Shown one piece after another: positions 1-9,265 of a stretch of 64,000 bases of DNA (positions within the stretch are counted from its first letter, which is position 1; each line of letters begins with the position of its first letter). The stretch covers positions 1-64,000 of the forward strand of contig NZ_VOIR01000018.1 of NCBI RefSeq assembly GCF_007923295.1, read 5' to 3'. A program made the translations under genes and the position numbers. The notes under the pieces were generated by a model, which saw nothing but the letters and a program-made list of their open reading frames with translations, was not told the DNA's origin and did not search any database. Origin of the DNA: Agrococcus sediminis. GTDB lineage: Bacteria; Actinomycetota; Actinomycetes; Actinomycetales; Microbacteriaceae.

Positions 1-1
1 G

Positions 2-814
2 CTGCGGCACCGCTGGGCCGACCGCGCCGACGTCGAGTTCGCCGGCCGCGACCGCATCGACCTCGCCGACCCGGCGGCGCTCGAGGGCATCCGCTGGTCG
101 GGCTACGACACGATCGTGAACGCCGCCGGCTACACGGCGGTGGATGCGGCCGAGACCGACGAGGGACGCCGCGACGCGTGGTCGGTCAACGCCGTCGCCC
201 CCGCCCGGCTCGCCGCGATCGCCGCCGAGCACGGGCTCACGCTCGTGCACGTCTCGAGCGACTACGTCTACGCCGACCGCGAGGGCGAGCGCCGCGAGGA
301 CGACCCGCTCGGCCCGCTCGGCGTGTACGCGCAGACGAAGGCCGCCGGCGACCTCGCCGCCGCCGCCGCCCCCCGCCACTACATCGTCCGCACCTCCTGG
401 GTCGTCGGCGAGGGCAGGAACTTCGTCGCCACCATGGCCTCCCTCGCCCGCCGAGGCGTCGCCCCCGAGGTCGTCGACGACCAGGTCGGCCGGCTCACCT
501 TCGCCGACGAGCTCGCCCGCGCGATCGACCACCTGCTCGCGACCCACCCTGCCTCCGGCGTCTACAACGCCTCCAACGGCGGCGAGCCCGCCAGCTGGGC
601 GGCGATCGCCCGGCGCGTGTTCGCCCTCGTCGGCGCCGACGAGGGCGCGGTGCGCCCGGTGACCACCGACGCCTACTTCGCCTCGAAGACGGGCATCGCG
701 CCCAGGCCGCGCCACAGCGCGCTCAGCCTCGCCAAGCTCGAGGCCACCGGCTTCGAGCCCCGCGACCAGCTCGCGATGCTCGAGGAGTTCGTGGCGGCCC
801 TGCCCTCGGCGTGA
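2..814 (+). CDS. rfbD: dTDP-4-dehydrorhamnose reductase (RmlD/RfbD), 5'-truncated by the window
   Basis: The visible 270 residues are the C-terminal part of an RmlD-type short-chain reductase, which reduces dTDP-4-keto-rhamnose to dTDP-L-rhamnose in the cytoplasm. Visible family features are the segment [15 protein letters not shown], the VHVSSDYVY strand with its catalytic Ser region, the active-site YAQTKAAGD (YxxxK) motif and the RTSWVVGEG segment. The N-terminal Rossmann glycine motif lies off the left edge, so the start cannot be given; the frame is open from base 2. The other rml genes are presumably to the left. Recognition is confident; only the start is missing. Confidence 0.9.
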   Translation: MRHRWADRADVEFAGRDRIDLADPAALEGIRWSGYDTIVNAAGYTAVDAAETDEGRRDAWSVNAVAPARLAAIAAEHGLTLVHVSSDYVYADREGERREDDPLGPLGVYAQTKAAGDLAAAAAPRHYIVRTSWVVGEGRNFVATMASLARRGVAPEVVDDQVGRLTFADELARAIDHLLATHPASGVYNASNGGEPASWAAIARRVFALVGADEGAVRPVTTDAYFASKTGIAPRPRHSALSLAKLEATGFEPRDQLAMLEEFVAALPSA

Positions 815-851
815 GGGCGGCCGCCGGGAGAAGGGTGGGAGGATGGTCGGC

Positions 852-2303
852 ATGACCGACACCGCCTCCCGCACCCACGAGCACGGCACCCTCGAGCACC
901 ACGTGCGCGACCTCGGCCTCGCCGAGGCCGGCCGCCACCAGATCCGGCTCGCCGAGCACGAGATGCCCGGCCTCATGGAGCTGCGGCGCCGCTACGCCGA
1001 CGCGCAGCCGCTCGCCGGTCAGCGCATCGCGGGCAGCCTGCACATGACCGTGCAGACGGCGGTGCTCATCGAGACGCTCGTCGCCCTCGGCGCCGACGTG
1101 CGGTGGGCGAGCTGCAACATCTTCTCGACGCAGGACGAGGCGGCCGCCGCCGTGGTCGTCGGCGCCGGCTCGGCCGAGTCGCCCGCCGGCGTGCCGGTGT
1201 TCGCCTGGAAGGGCGAGACGCTCGAGGAGTACTGGGCGTGCACCAACCGCATCTTCGACTTCCCCGAGGGCCCCACGCTCATCCTCGACGACGGCGGCGA
1301 CGCCACGATGCTCGTGCACCGCGGGCGGGACGCCGAGCTCGCGGGCGCCGCGCCCGTCACGCCCGAGGGCGCGCCGGACGAGCTGCGGGTGATCGACGCG
1401 CTCATCGCGACGACGCTCGCCGACGACGCGCAGCGCTGGACGCGCATCGCCGAGCAGCTGCGCGGCGTCACCGAGGAGACCACGACCGGCGTGCACCGCC
1501 TCGAGCAGCTGTTCGCCGAGGGGCGCCTGCTCTTCCCGGCGATCAACGTCAACGACTCGGTGACGAAGTCGAAGTTCGACAACCGCTACGGCATCCGCCA
1601 CTCCCTGCCCGACGGGCTGAATCGCGCGACCGACGTGCTCATCGGCGGCAAGACCGCGTTCGTCGTCGGCTACGGCGACGTCGGCAAGGGCGCGGCCGAG
1701 GCGCTGCGCGGCCAGGGCGCTCGCGTGATCGTGAGCGAGGTCGACCCGATCTGCGCGCTGCAGGCGGCGATGGACGGCTTCCGCGTCGCGCGCGTCGAGG
1801 ACTGCCTCGACGAGGCCGACATCTGGGTCACGACGACCGGCAACGAGCACGTCATCACGCTCGAGCACCTGCGCTCGATGAAGCACCTCGCGATCGTCGC
1901 GAACGTCGGCCACTTCGATAACGAGATCGACATCGCCGGCCTCGAGCGGTCGGGCGCCGAGCGCATCGAGATCAAGCCGCAGGTGCACGAGTGGCGCTTC
2001 GAGGGCGGCCGCTCGATCCTCGTGCTCTCCGAGGGGCGCCTGATGAACCTCGGCAACGCGACCGGCCACCCGTCGTTCGTGATGTCGAACTCGTTCTCGA
2101 ACCAGGTGCTCGCGCAGATCGAGCTCGCGACGGGCGACTACGACCTCGGCGTCTTCCGGCTGCCGAAGGTGCTCGACGAGGAGGTCGCGCGCCTGCACCT
2201 CGACGCGCTCGGCGCTCGCCTGACGACCCTCACGCCCCAGCAGGCCGCCTACATCGGCGTGCCGGTGGAGGGCCCGTTCAAGCCCGAGCACTACCGCTAC
2301 TGA
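852..2303 (+). CDS. ahcY: Adenosylhomocysteinase (S-adenosyl-L-homocysteine hydrolase)
   Basis: The product hydrolyses S-adenosylhomocysteine to adenosine and homocysteine in the activated methyl cycle, using bound NAD. It has 483 residues, the usual size for the family. Visible motifs are the N-terminal [12 protein letters not shown] helix, [25 protein letters not shown] in the active site, the NAD-binding GYGDVGKG loop, and the C-terminal KPEHYRY tail typical of the family. ATG 852 is preferred to the in-frame ATG at 843, because GAGGAT ends 7 nt before 852 and could act as a leaderless -10 (GGAGG at 838-842 could alternatively act as an RBS). The gap to the next gene is 5 nt. Confidence 0.95.
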   Translation: MTDTASRTHEHGTLEHHVRDLGLAEAGRHQIRLAEHEMPGLMELRRRYADAQPLAGQRIAGSLHMTVQTAVLIETLVALGADVRWASCNIFSTQDEAAAAVVVGAGSAESPAGVPVFAWKGETLEEYWACTNRIFDFPEGPTLILDDGGDATMLVHRGRDAELAGAAPVTPEGAPDELRVIDALIATTLADDAQRWTRIAEQLRGVTEETTTGVHRLEQLFAEGRLLFPAINVNDSVTKSKFDNRYGIRHSLPDGLNRATDVLIGGKTAFVVGYGDVGKGAAEALRGQGARVIVSEVDPICALQAAMDGFRVARVEDCLDEADIWVTTTGNEHVITLEHLRSMKHLAIVANVGHFDNEIDIAGLERSGAERIEIKPQVHEWRFEGGRSILVLSEGRLMNLGNATGHPSFVMSNSFSNQVLAQIELATGDYDLGVFRLPKVLDEEVARLHLDALGARLTTLTPQQAAYIGVPVEGPFKPEHYRY

Positions 2304-2308
2304 CCGCC

Positions 2309-2845
2309 GTGCCCGCTGCGAGCGGCTGCGCGACGCTGATCGTGCTCGCCGGGCTGCCCGGCGTCGGGAAGAGCGCCGTCGCGGCGTCCACCGCGGCGGC
2401 GCTGCGGTGCACGCTCGTCTCCGTCGACCCGCTCGAGGCGGCCATGTGGCGCGCCGGCGTGCCACGCGATGCTCCCACGGGCCTCGCGGCCTACGTCGTG
2501 GGGGAGGCGGTGGCCGAGGCCCAGCTGCGCCTCGGCGGCGTCGTGCTCGTCGACGCGGTCAACGACCACCCCGCGGCGCGCGAGCAGTGGCGCGACCTCG
2601 CCGCGCGCACCGGGGCGCGGCTGCTGTTCGCCGAGGTGCTGCTCGAGGATCGCGCCGAGCACCGGCGGCGGCTCGAGGAGCGGGTCCGCGACCTCGACGG
2701 CTTCCCGGAGCCGACCTGGGCCGAGGTCGAGTCGCGACGGTCCGCGTTCGACGACTGGGCCGACGACCGGCTCCGCCTCGACGCAGCGATGCCGGCGGGG
2801 CGGCTCGCGAGCAGGATCGCCCAGGAGCTGGCGCCCGCGTCCTAG
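2309..2845 (+). CDS. P-loop AAA/zeta-toxin-like small kinase
   Basis: A 178-residue P-loop protein with Walker A GLPGVGKS about residue 13 and a strand ending VLVDAVNDH about residue 75 that suits a kinase Walker B region. It resembles the 'AAA family ATPase' small kinases of actinobacteria, whose substrates are mostly unknown. The GTG start at 2309 lies 5 nt after the ahcY stop, suggesting transcription with ahcY. It ends tail to tail with the MarR gene, sharing the 4-base CTAG that holds both stops. The substrate cannot be told from sequence. Confidence 0.8.
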   Translation: MPAASGCATLIVLAGLPGVGKSAVAASTAAALRCTLVSVDPLEAAMWRAGVPRDAPTGLAAYVVGEAVAEAQLRLGGVVLVDAVNDHPAAREQWRDLAARTGARLLFAEVLLEDRAEHRRRLEERVRDLDGFPEPTWAEVESRRSAFDDWADDRLRLDAAMPAGRLASRIAQELAPAS

Positions 2846-3333
2846 AGCATCGCGTCGGCGAGCACGCGCAGCAGCTCGGCCAGTCGCGACTGGTCGTCGG
2901 CGGGGATCGAGCGCAGCAGCCGCCGCTCCGACTCGAGCAGCGCGTCGAGCGCCACGTCGACCCGGTCGACGCCCTCGTCGGTCAGCTGCACGAGCCGCAC
3001 GCGGCGGTCGGTCGAGCCCTCCACGCGCTCGACGAGGCCGGATGCGACGAGGTTGTCGATGCGGTTCGTCATCGTGCCGCTCGTGACCATCGTCTGCGCG
3101 ATGAGGTCCTTGGGGCTGAGCGGCCCGCCCGAGCGGCGGAGCGCCGCGAGCACATCCCACTCCCACGGCTCCAGCCCCGCCTGCGTGAAGGCCTCCGCAC
3201 GCACGCGCCCGAGCTGGCGCGAGATGCGGGTCATGCGGCTGAGCACCGCGAGCGGGGTGACGTCGGCGTCGGGCCGCACGCGCATCCACTGCTCCATGAT
3301 GCGGTCGACGTCGTCGCCGCGGGGTGCTGCCAT
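2842..3333 (-). CDS. MarR-family transcriptional regulator
   Basis: A 163-residue winged-helix protein. The helix-turn-helix lies about residues 70-95 (PLSPKDLIAQTMVTSGTMTNRID) and is followed by the wing VERVEGSTDRRVRLVQLTDEG, the DRR signature of MarR. Such proteins bind palindromes as dimers and usually repress a neighbouring gene, responding to small phenolic ligands. The upstream membrane-protein gene on the same strand ends 25 nt away, so the two may be cotranscribed. The regulated target is not evident. Confidence 0.9.
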   Translation of the reverse strand: MAAPRGDDVDRIMEQWMRVRPDADVTPLAVLSRMTRISRQLGRVRAEAFTQAGLEPWEWDVLAALRRSGGPLSPKDLIAQTMVTSGTMTNRIDNLVASGLVERVEGSTDRRVRLVQLTDEGVDRVDVALDALLESERRLLRSIPADDQSRLAELLRVLADAML

Positions 3334-3358
3334 GGCGTCAGTCTCCCATGGGGCTGCG

Positions 3359-3961
3359 TCAGGCCCAGTAGGTGGGCAGCAGCAGCACGACGGCCATCAC
3401 CGCGATGGAGACGACGATCGCGACGACCACGGCGAGGCCCGGGCGGAGCGCGTACCAGGGGAGCCCGTGCGGCAGCGCGCCCGCGCGCCGAGCCTCGGCG
3501 AAGGTCACGAACGGCACCCCGAGCGCAGCGCCGAAGCGCTCCGGAGCCATCGGGTCGAGCCCCTGGGACGAGGCGTCGCCGAGCAGCGCGCCGTCGTGGC
3601 CGACGAGCCACCAGTGCTCGTGCGGCCGGGTGATGGGGATGCCGCGCGACTGCGCGCCCGCGTGGAGCATGACGACGACGCCGCCCAGGTCGGCGACGCG
3701 CACGCTGCGGGAGGCGTCGCGACCGAAGCGGAAGCGCCCCTCGGGGCTCGGCGCGTCGAGCTCCCACCGCATGCGGCGGATGCGCCGCTCGCCGAGGATC
3801 GTCATGGCGAAGGTCGCGATCGCGAGCGCCGTCCAGCCGGGCCCGACGAACGCGAGCGCGACGAAGATCAGCATCCCGAACCACGACAGGCCGCGCGAGA
3901 ACCCCGAGACGAAGCGCCGCGCGGGATCGGCCTCGGCGACGAGCATGGGCGGCATGGTCAT
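3359..3961 (-). CDS. Hypothetical membrane protein
   Basis: About 200 residues with two closely spaced hydrophobic segments near residues 25-60 (WFGMLIFVALAFVGPGWTALAIATFAMTI) and one at the C-terminus (PGLAVVVAIVVSIAVMAVVLLLP). A soluble domain of about 110 residues lies between them, so both termini are anchored in the membrane. I do not recognise a named family; the middle has the look of a bacterial PH-like/YdbT-type membrane domain, but this is a guess. Two in-frame ATGs (3961, 3955) are possible and neither has a good ribosome site. The gene diverges from tRNA-Gln and precedes the MarR gene by 25 nt. Confidence 0.7.
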   Translation of the reverse strand: MTMPPMLVAEADPARRFVSGFSRGLSWFGMLIFVALAFVGPGWTALAIATFAMTILGERRIRRMRWELDAPSPEGRFRFGRDASRSVRVADLGGVVVMLHAGAQSRGIPITRPHEHWWLVGHDGALLGDASSQGLDPMAPERFGAALGVPFVTFAEARRAGALPHGLPWYALRPGLAVVVAIVVSIAVMAVVLLLPTYWA

Positions 3962-4013
3962 GGTGCGCCCAGCGTGCCACGCCGCCGCCGCGCGTCCGCC
4001 CGGGGCGCGCCAG

Positions 4014-4019
4014 TACCCT
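4014..4019 (+). promoter_or_regulatory. -10 hexamer of tRNA-Gln
   Basis: TACCCT fits the TANNNT actinobacterial -10 and ends 11 nt before the mature tRNA 5' end, a normal distance for a short 5' leader trimmed by RNase P. No convincing -35 is visible. Confidence 0.5.
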
Positions 4020-4030
4020 GGACGGTGCCG

Positions 4031-4101
4031 TCCGCCATGGTGTAACGGCAGCACAGCGGCCTTTGGAGCCGTTTGTCCAGGTTCGAATCCTGGTGGCGGA
4101 G
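4031..4101 (+). tRNA. tRNA-Gln (anticodon UUG)
   Basis: A cloverleaf can be drawn by hand. The acceptor stem TCCGCCA pairs with TGGCGGA, the anticodon stem GCGGC/GCCGT encloses the loop CTTTGGA with anticodon TTG, and the T arm CCAGG-TTCGAAT-CCTGG ends at the G discriminator. The CCA end is not encoded, so it must be added by a nucleotidyltransferase. The anticodon reads CAA, and CAG by wobble. Confidence 0.95.
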
Positions 4102-4174
4102 CGAACGACACCGATGTGTCGTTCGCGACGCCGCCAGTCGCGACCGGAGGGAGCGAGGGCGGAGCGAGCGACAC
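4101..4174 (+). terminator. Hairpin cluster after tRNA-Gln (possible terminator)
   Basis: A perfect 10-bp inverted repeat, GCGAACGACA / TGTCGTTCGC around a 6-nt loop (4101-4126), starts at the tRNA's last base. The right arm can alternatively pair with GCGAGCGACAC near 4164-4174, so two mutually exclusive hairpins exist. There is no T run, so factor-independent termination is only possible. This fills the 100-bp gap to the glycosyltransferase gene. Confidence 0.4.
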
Positions 4175-4201
4175 TGCAGGCGGTGCGCCAGGATGGACGG
4201 C

Positions 4202-5125
4202 ATGCCATCGACCCCCGCCGACGTCGTCGCCGTCGCCGTCACGTACCGGCCCGACGAGGCCGCGATCGGCGAGGTGCTGGGGCGCGCCGCAGCGCAGGTG
4301 CGCGCGCTGGTCGTGCTCGACAACGCGACGCCCGACGCCGACGGCGCGCACTGGACCGAGCGCATCCGACTGCCCGACGGCGTCGACGTCGAGCGCAGCG
4401 CGACGAACGCCGGGCTCGGCGCCGCCTACAACCGCGCCGCCGCGATCGCCGGCGAGCGCGGCGCCCGCTTCGTGCTGCTGCTCGACCAGGACTCGCTCCT
4501 CGAGCCCGGCTGCGTCGACGCGCTGCTGCGCCATGCCGACCTGCGCGCCGCCCGCGGGCCGCTCGGCGCGGTCGGCCCGACCTTCGTCGACGCCCGCTCG
4601 GGCGAGACGGCGCCGTTCGTGCGCTTCGGGTTCCCGCTCAACCGCAAGTTCGACGCGCCCGCGGGCGGCGACGTCGACGTCGACTTCCTCATCTCCTCCG
4701 GCTCGCTCATCCCGCTCGAGGCGCTCGACGCCGCCGGTCCGTTCGACGAGGGCCTCTTCATCGACAGCGTCGACATGGAGTGGTGCTTCCGCGCCAAGCG
4801 CGCCGGGCTGCAGCTCGTCGGGGTGGCGGATGCGCGCATGCTGCACACGATCGGCGACGAGCTGGTCGAGCTGCCGGGCGGGGCGACGATGTTCGTGCAC
4901 TCGCCGCTGCGGCTCTACATGATGACCCGCAACCGCGTCGCGCTCTGGCGCAGGCGCGGCACCCCCGGCATCTGGACGGCGCAGGACGTGCCCAGGATGC
5001 TCCTCAAGCTCGCCCGCATGACCGCCTTCGCCGCCCCGCGCATCCCCAACGCCCGCGCGATGCTGCGCGGCGCCCGCGACGGGTGGCGCGGTCGCCAGGG
5101 GCCGCCGCCCGCCGCGCGCCGATAG
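4202..5125 (+). CDS. Glycosyltransferase family 2 (rhamnosyltransferase-like)
   Basis: A 307-residue GT-A fold enzyme that would transfer a sugar from a nucleotide donor to a cell-envelope acceptor. Visible features are an N-terminal beta strand VAVAVTYRPDE, the donor/metal-binding DQD at residues 95-97 (LLLDQDSLLEPG), a glycine-containing SSGSLIPLEAL acceptor segment and FIDSVDMEWCFRAKRAG, the ED/E-type catalytic region seen in rhamnosyltransferases. ATG 4202 is chosen over ATG 4193 because CAGGAT lies 7 nt upstream as a leaderless -10. With rfbD at the left edge, a role in rhamnose-containing polysaccharide is plausible but unproven. Confidence 0.88.
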   Translation: MPSTPADVVAVAVTYRPDEAAIGEVLGRAAAQVRALVVLDNATPDADGAHWTERIRLPDGVDVERSATNAGLGAAYNRAAAIAGERGARFVLLLDQDSLLEPGCVDALLRHADLRAARGPLGAVGPTFVDARSGETAPFVRFGFPLNRKFDAPAGGDVDVDFLISSGSLIPLEALDAAGPFDEGLFIDSVDMEWCFRAKRAGLQLVGVADARMLHTIGDELVELPGGATMFVHSPLRLYMMTRNRVALWRRRGTPGIWTAQDVPRMLLKLARMTAFAAPRIPNARAMLRGARDGWRGRQGPPPAARR

Positions 5126-5161
5126 CCTGGGGCCGAACCGCAAGTCCCGATCGGAGAGACC

Positions 5162-6592
5162 GTGCCCCAGGTAGCCGTGATCGTCCTCGCCGCAGGCGCA
5201 GGCACCCGCATGAAGAGCCGCACGCCGAAGCCGCTCCACCCGCTCGCGGGCAAGCCGCTCATCGCGCACGTGCTGCGCACCGCGGGCGAGCTGCACCCCG
5301 AGAGCATCGTCGCCGTCGTGCGCCACGAGCGCGACAGGATGGCCGAGGCGGTGCTCGAGTTCGCTCCGCACGTGCGGATCGCCGACCAGGACGACGTGCC
5401 CGGCACAGGCCGCGCCGTCGAGCTCGGGCTCGAGGCGATCGCGGGCTTCGAGGGCCACGTCGTGGTGCTCTCGGGCGATGTGCCGCTCATCGACGCCGAC
5501 ACGCTCCGCGGGCTCGTCGAGCGCCACGAGCGCGAGGGCAACCAGCTCACGCTGCTGTCGGCGCACCTCGGCGACCCGACCGGCCTCGGCCGCATCGTGC
5601 GCGACGAGGCCGGCGCCTTCGTGCGCATCGTCGAGCAGAAGGACGCGAGCGACGCCGAGCGCGCCATCGACGAGGTCAACGGCGGCATCTACGTCTTCGA
5701 CGCGGCGGCGCTGCGCTCGGCGCTCGCGACCATCGACCGCGCCAACGCCCAGGGCGAGATGTACCTGACGGATGCGGCGGTGCGGATCCAGGCCGCCGGC
5801 GGCCGGATCCAGGCCGTGCCGGCCGCCGACCACTGGGCGATCTGGGGCATCAACGACCGCATCCAGCTCGCCGCGGCGGCGCACGAGCTGAACGACCGCA
5901 TCATCCGCCGCTGGCAGGCCGAGGGCGTGACGGTCGTCGACCCGGCCTCCACCTGGATCGACATCGACGTGACGCTCGCCGAGGACGTCACGATCCTGCC
6001 CGGCTCGCAGCTGCACGGCGCGACCGCCGTCGCCGCCGGCGCGATCATCGGCCCGGACACCACGCTCGTCGACACCGAGGTGGGGGAGGACGCCGTCGTG
6101 AAGCGCACCGACGCGACCCTGTCGGTGATCGGTGCCCGCGCATCCGTCGGGCCCTGGGCGTACCTGCGCCCCAACTCCGTCATCGGCGAGGGCGGCAAGG
6201 TCGGCACGTTCGTCGAGACGAAGAACTCGCAGATCGGCGCCGGCAGCAAGGTGCCGCACCTGTCGTACATCGGCGACGCGACGATCGGCGACGGGGTCAA
6301 CGTCGGCGGCGGCGCGATCACCGCCAACTACGACGGCGAGCGCAAGCACCGCACGACGATCGACGACCAGGTGCAGACGGGCGTCCACAACAGCTTCGTG
6401 GCGCCGGTTAGGATTGGCGCTGGTGCGAAGACCGGCGCAGGTGCCGTGATCCGCAAGGACGTCGAGCCCGGCGCGCTCGCGATCTCGGTCGCACCGCAGC
6501 GCAACATGGCGGGCTGGGTCCAGGCGAACCGTCCCGGATCGAAGGCAGCTGACGCGGCAGCGGCGGCGAGCACGGAAGCACCTGAGGCCTAG
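5162..6592 (+). CDS. glmU: Bifunctional GlcNAc-1-phosphate uridyltransferase / GlcN-1-phosphate acetyltransferase
   Basis: The enzyme makes UDP-GlcNAc for peptidoglycan by acetylating glucosamine-1-phosphate and then uridylylating it. Of its 476 residues, the N-terminal pyrophosphorylase begins with LAAGAGTRMKS at about residues 9-19. The C-terminal half is a left-handed beta-helix of hexapeptide repeats, with the acetyltransferase active-site stretch NYDGERKHRT and NSFVAPVRIGAGA. The start is GTG 5162 with GGAGAG just upstream. It is followed by prs after 11 nt, the usual glmU-prs pair. Confidence 0.96.
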   Translation: MPQVAVIVLAAGAGTRMKSRTPKPLHPLAGKPLIAHVLRTAGELHPESIVAVVRHERDRMAEAVLEFAPHVRIADQDDVPGTGRAVELGLEAIAGFEGHVVVLSGDVPLIDADTLRGLVERHEREGNQLTLLSAHLGDPTGLGRIVRDEAGAFVRIVEQKDASDAERAIDEVNGGIYVFDAAALRSALATIDRANAQGEMYLTDAAVRIQAAGGRIQAVPAADHWAIWGINDRIQLAAAAHELNDRIIRRWQAEGVTVVDPASTWIDIDVTLAEDVTILPGSQLHGATAVAAGAIIGPDTTLVDTEVGEDAVVKRTDATLSVIGARASVGPWAYLRPNSVIGEGGKVGTFVETKNSQIGAGSKVPHLSYIGDATIGDGVNVGGGAITANYDGERKHRTTIDDQVQTGVHNSFVAPVRIGAGAKTGAGAVIRKDVEPGALAISVAPQRNMAGWVQANRPGSKAADAAAAASTEAPEA

Positions 6593-6603
6593 GAGGCACC
6601 CGA

Positions 6604-7581
6604 GTGGGATCGATCGTCGCGAAGAACCGCAAGCACCTCGTGCTCGCGACCGGCAGGTCGCACCCCGAGCTGGCGAGGGCGGTGGCCCGCGAGATCGGCA
6701 CCGAGCTCATGGACGTCGACAGCCGCACCTTCGCGAACGGCGAGATCTACGCCCGCTTCGAGGGCTCGGTGCGCGGCTCGGACGCGTTCATCCTGCAGTC
6801 GTACGGCCGGCCCGTGAACGAGTGGCTCATGGAGCAGCTCATCATGGTCGACGCGCTCAAGCGCGCCTCGGCGAAGCGCATCACGGTCGTCATGCCGTAC
6901 TACCCGTACTCGCGCCAGGACAAGAAGGGCCGCGGCCGCGAGCCCATCTCCGCGCGCCTCATCGCCGACCTCTTCAAGACCGCCGGCGCCGACCGCATCA
7001 TGTCGATCGACATCCACGCGTCGCAGATCCAGGGCTTCTTCGACGGCCCCTTCGACCACCTGTTCGCGATGCCGGTGCTGCTCGAGCACTTCCAGCACAC
7101 GATCGACCCCGAGACGCTCACGGTCGTCTCGCCCGACATGGGCCGCGTGCGCGTCGCCGACGTCTGGAGCGACAAGCTGGGCGTGCCGCTCGCGATCATC
7201 CACAAGCGCCGCGACCCGCTCGTGCCGAACCAGGTGTCGGTGCACGAGATCGTCGGCACGGTCGAGGGGCGCGTGTGCCTCCTCGTCGACGACATGATCG
7301 ACACCGGCCGCACGATCGTGAAGGCCGCCGAGGCGCTGAAGAAGAACGGCGCGACGGGGGTCGTGGTGGCGGCGACGCACGCGATCTTCTCCGACCCCGC
7401 GCCCGAGATCCTCAACTCCGACTTCATCGACAAGGTGGTCGTCACCGACACCCTGCCGCTGCGCGACGAGCAGCGCTTCGAGAAGCTGCAGGTGCTCTCG
7501 ATCGCGCCGCTGCTCGCGCGGGCCATCACCGAGGTCTTCGAGGACGGCTCGGTCACGAGCCTGTTCGACGGCGCCGCCTAG
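6604..7581 (+). CDS. prs: Ribose-phosphate diphosphokinase (PRPP synthetase)
   Basis: The product transfers pyrophosphate from ATP to ribose-5-phosphate, giving PRPP for purine, pyrimidine, His and Trp synthesis. It is a class I enzyme of 325 residues. The ATP-binding region has RPVNEWLMEQLIMVDAL, followed by YYPYSRQDKKGRGREPISAR, DIHASQIQGFFD and the PRPP loop VDDMIDTGRTI. GTG 6604 has a strong AGGAGG at 6591-6596, which overlaps the glmU stop, so translation of the pair is probably coupled. Confidence 0.96.
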   Translation: MGSIVAKNRKHLVLATGRSHPELARAVAREIGTELMDVDSRTFANGEIYARFEGSVRGSDAFILQSYGRPVNEWLMEQLIMVDALKRASAKRITVVMPYYPYSRQDKKGRGREPISARLIADLFKTAGADRIMSIDIHASQIQGFFDGPFDHLFAMPVLLEHFQHTIDPETLTVVSPDMGRVRVADVWSDKLGVPLAIIHKRRDPLVPNQVSVHEIVGTVEGRVCLLVDDMIDTGRTIVKAAEALKKNGATGVVVAATHAIFSDPAPEILNSDFIDKVVVTDTLPLRDEQRFEKLQVLSIAPLLARAITEVFEDGSVTSLFDGAA

Positions 7582-7600
7582 CCCATCTCCGGAGGCTCGC

Positions 7601-8113
7601 ATGCCCATCCCGCCATGGCTGGCTCTCGTGCTGCGGGAGGCCCCGCACCTCGCCAAGCAGTACGGCCCCGCCGCGCTCGCATGGGCGCGCCAGCACCCGG
7701 AGCTCGTGCGCGACCTCGTCGCCCAGGCGCGCACCCGGCCGCGGCAGGACGATGAGCGCACGGACGCGACCGCGACCGCGTCCGCGTCCGCTGAGGCGCC
7801 GAGCGGCACTGCCCGGGTCGACGATGGGGGAGCCGCCGACGTCGGTGCCACCATCGGGACCCTCCGCGAGCACGTCGCCTACCTGCACGCGAGCGCCGAC
7901 GACGCCGCCGAGCGCCGGCGCGCGGAGGCGTGGGACGCGAAGCTCGATCGCCTCGAGCGCGTGCATGCGCTCGTTGGGGCCGGCGGGTCAGCCACGGAGC
8001 GCCGCCAGCTCGAGTCGCACGTCGAGCGGCTGCGCGCCGAGGTCGTCGCCGCGTTCCTCGTCGAGCGCATCGAGGACGCGGGAGGGCCGTCGCCGAGCGA
8101 TGCCGACCACTGA
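7601..8113 (+). CDS. Hypothetical protein, low-complexity centre
   Basis: A 170-residue soluble protein with no family I recognise. The N-terminus is a helical, hydrophobic-aromatic stretch (PPWLALVLREAPHLAKQYG). A Thr/Ala/Ser-rich linker about residues 55-80 separates it from a charged, probably coiled C-terminal half (residues 85-160). It starts 19 nt after prs behind GGAGG, and its 3' end overlaps rlmC by 14 nt, so it belongs to the glmU-prs-rlmC transcription unit. Confidence 0.75.
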   Translation: MPIPPWLALVLREAPHLAKQYGPAALAWARQHPELVRDLVAQARTRPRQDDERTDATATASASAEAPSGTARVDDGGAADVGATIGTLREHVAYLHASADDAAERRRAEAWDAKLDRLERVHALVGAGGSATERRQLESHVERLRAEVVAAFLVERIEDAGGPSPSDADH

Positions 8114-9233
8114 GCCCGTCTCGGTCGCGCTCGACTGCGCCTACTTCGACGCCGGGCGCTGCCGCTCCTGCACCCTGCTGCCGACGCCGTACGAGCGCCA
8201 GCTGGCCGACCAGCAGGCGCGCATCGATGCGATGCTGCCGCCGATGGCGTGGGATGCGCCGCACGCCAGTGCCGTCGGCGGGTTCCGGAACAAGGCGAAG
8301 ATGGCGGTCGCCGGCACCGTCGACGCCCCGACGATCGGCATCCTCGCCGCCGACGGCTCCGGCATCGACCTGCAGGCGTGCCCGCTCCACGAGCCGCCCA
8401 TCGTGGCCGCGATGCCGCTCCTCGAGCAGCTCGTGCGCGAGGCGCGGCTGACGCCCTACGACGTGCCGAGCCGGCGCGGCGAGCTCAAGCACCTCATCCT
8501 CACCGCCTCGCCCGACGGCGAGCTCGCGCTGCGCCTCGTGCTGCGCTCGAGCGAGGCGGTGCCGCGGCTCGCCAAGCACCTTCCGCTGCTCGCGGCCCTG
8601 CCGCTCGTGAGCGTCTCGGTCAACCTGCAGCCCGAGCACAAGGCGGTGCTCGAGGGCGCCGACGAGCTGCTGCTCGCCGGCGACGGCGTGCTGCGCATGC
8701 GCGTCAACGACGTGCCGCTGCGGCTGCGCCCGCGCAGCTTCTTCCAGACCAACACGGCGGTCGCGGCGGCGCTCTACCGGCAGGCGACGGCGTGGATCGA
8801 CGAGGCCGACCCCGCGAGCGTGCTCGACCTCTACTGCGGGGTGGGCGGCTTCGCGCTGCACGCGGCGCGGCCCGGCCGGCGGGTCGCGGGCGTCGAGGTG
8901 ACGGCCGAGGCGATCGACGCCGCTCGCGAGAGCGCGGTCGAGCTCGGCGCGGATGCGACGTTCACCGTCGGCGACGCCGGCTCGGTCGACCTCGAGGGCG
9001 CGGGGGCGCCGGAGCTCGTGGTCGTGAACCCGCCGAGGCGCGGCATCGGCGAGCTCGCCGAGCGGCTCGAGGCGAGCGCGGTGCGCCGCGTCGTCTACTC
9101 GAGCTGCAACCCGGTGACGCTCGCGCGCGACCTGCAGGCGATGCCGAGCCTCGTGCCGCTCCGCGGCCGCGTGTTCGACATGTTCCCGCACACCGGCCAC
9201 GCCGAGGTGCTGGTCGAGCTCGTCCGCGGCTGA
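8100..9233 (+). CDS. rlmC: 23S rRNA (uracil-C5)-methyltransferase RlmC/RumB type
   Basis: A SAM-dependent enzyme of 377 residues making m5U in 23S rRNA. Iron-sulfur cluster cysteines are visible at C13, C21, C24 and C94. The SAM motif VLDLYCGVGGFALHAA lies about residue 240, the VVNPPRRG loop follows, and the catalytic cysteine is in YSSCNPVTLARD. The lack of an N-terminal TRAM domain and the short cysteine spacing fit RlmC better than RlmD. The exact target base is by family analogy. Its start overlaps the preceding gene by 14 nt. Confidence 0.88.
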   Translation: MPTTEPVSVALDCAYFDAGRCRSCTLLPTPYERQLADQQARIDAMLPPMAWDAPHASAVGGFRNKAKMAVAGTVDAPTIGILAADGSGIDLQACPLHEPPIVAAMPLLEQLVREARLTPYDVPSRRGELKHLILTASPDGELALRLVLRSSEAVPRLAKHLPLLAALPLVSVSVNLQPEHKAVLEGADELLLAGDGVLRMRVNDVPLRLRPRSFFQTNTAVAAALYRQATAWIDEADPASVLDLYCGVGGFALHAARPGRRVAGVEVTAEAIDAARESAVELGADATFTVGDAGSVDLEGAGAPELVVVNPPRRGIGELAERLEASAVRRVVYSSCNPVTLARDLQAMPSLVPLRGRVFDMFPHTGHAEVLVELVRG

Positions 9234-9265
9234 CCGCCCTGCCCGCCAGATGCCGCGGGCCGAGT

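Noticed and set aside
815-851. SAH riboswitch before ahcY
   Set aside because: Only 37 bp lie between rfbD and the start, too short for the aptamer, and the gene appears leaderless.
3359-6388. Open frame of about 1000 codons on the minus strand
   Set aside because: Only the last 200 codons (3359-3961) look like a protein. The rest is antisense to glmU and the glycosyltransferase and runs through the tRNA.
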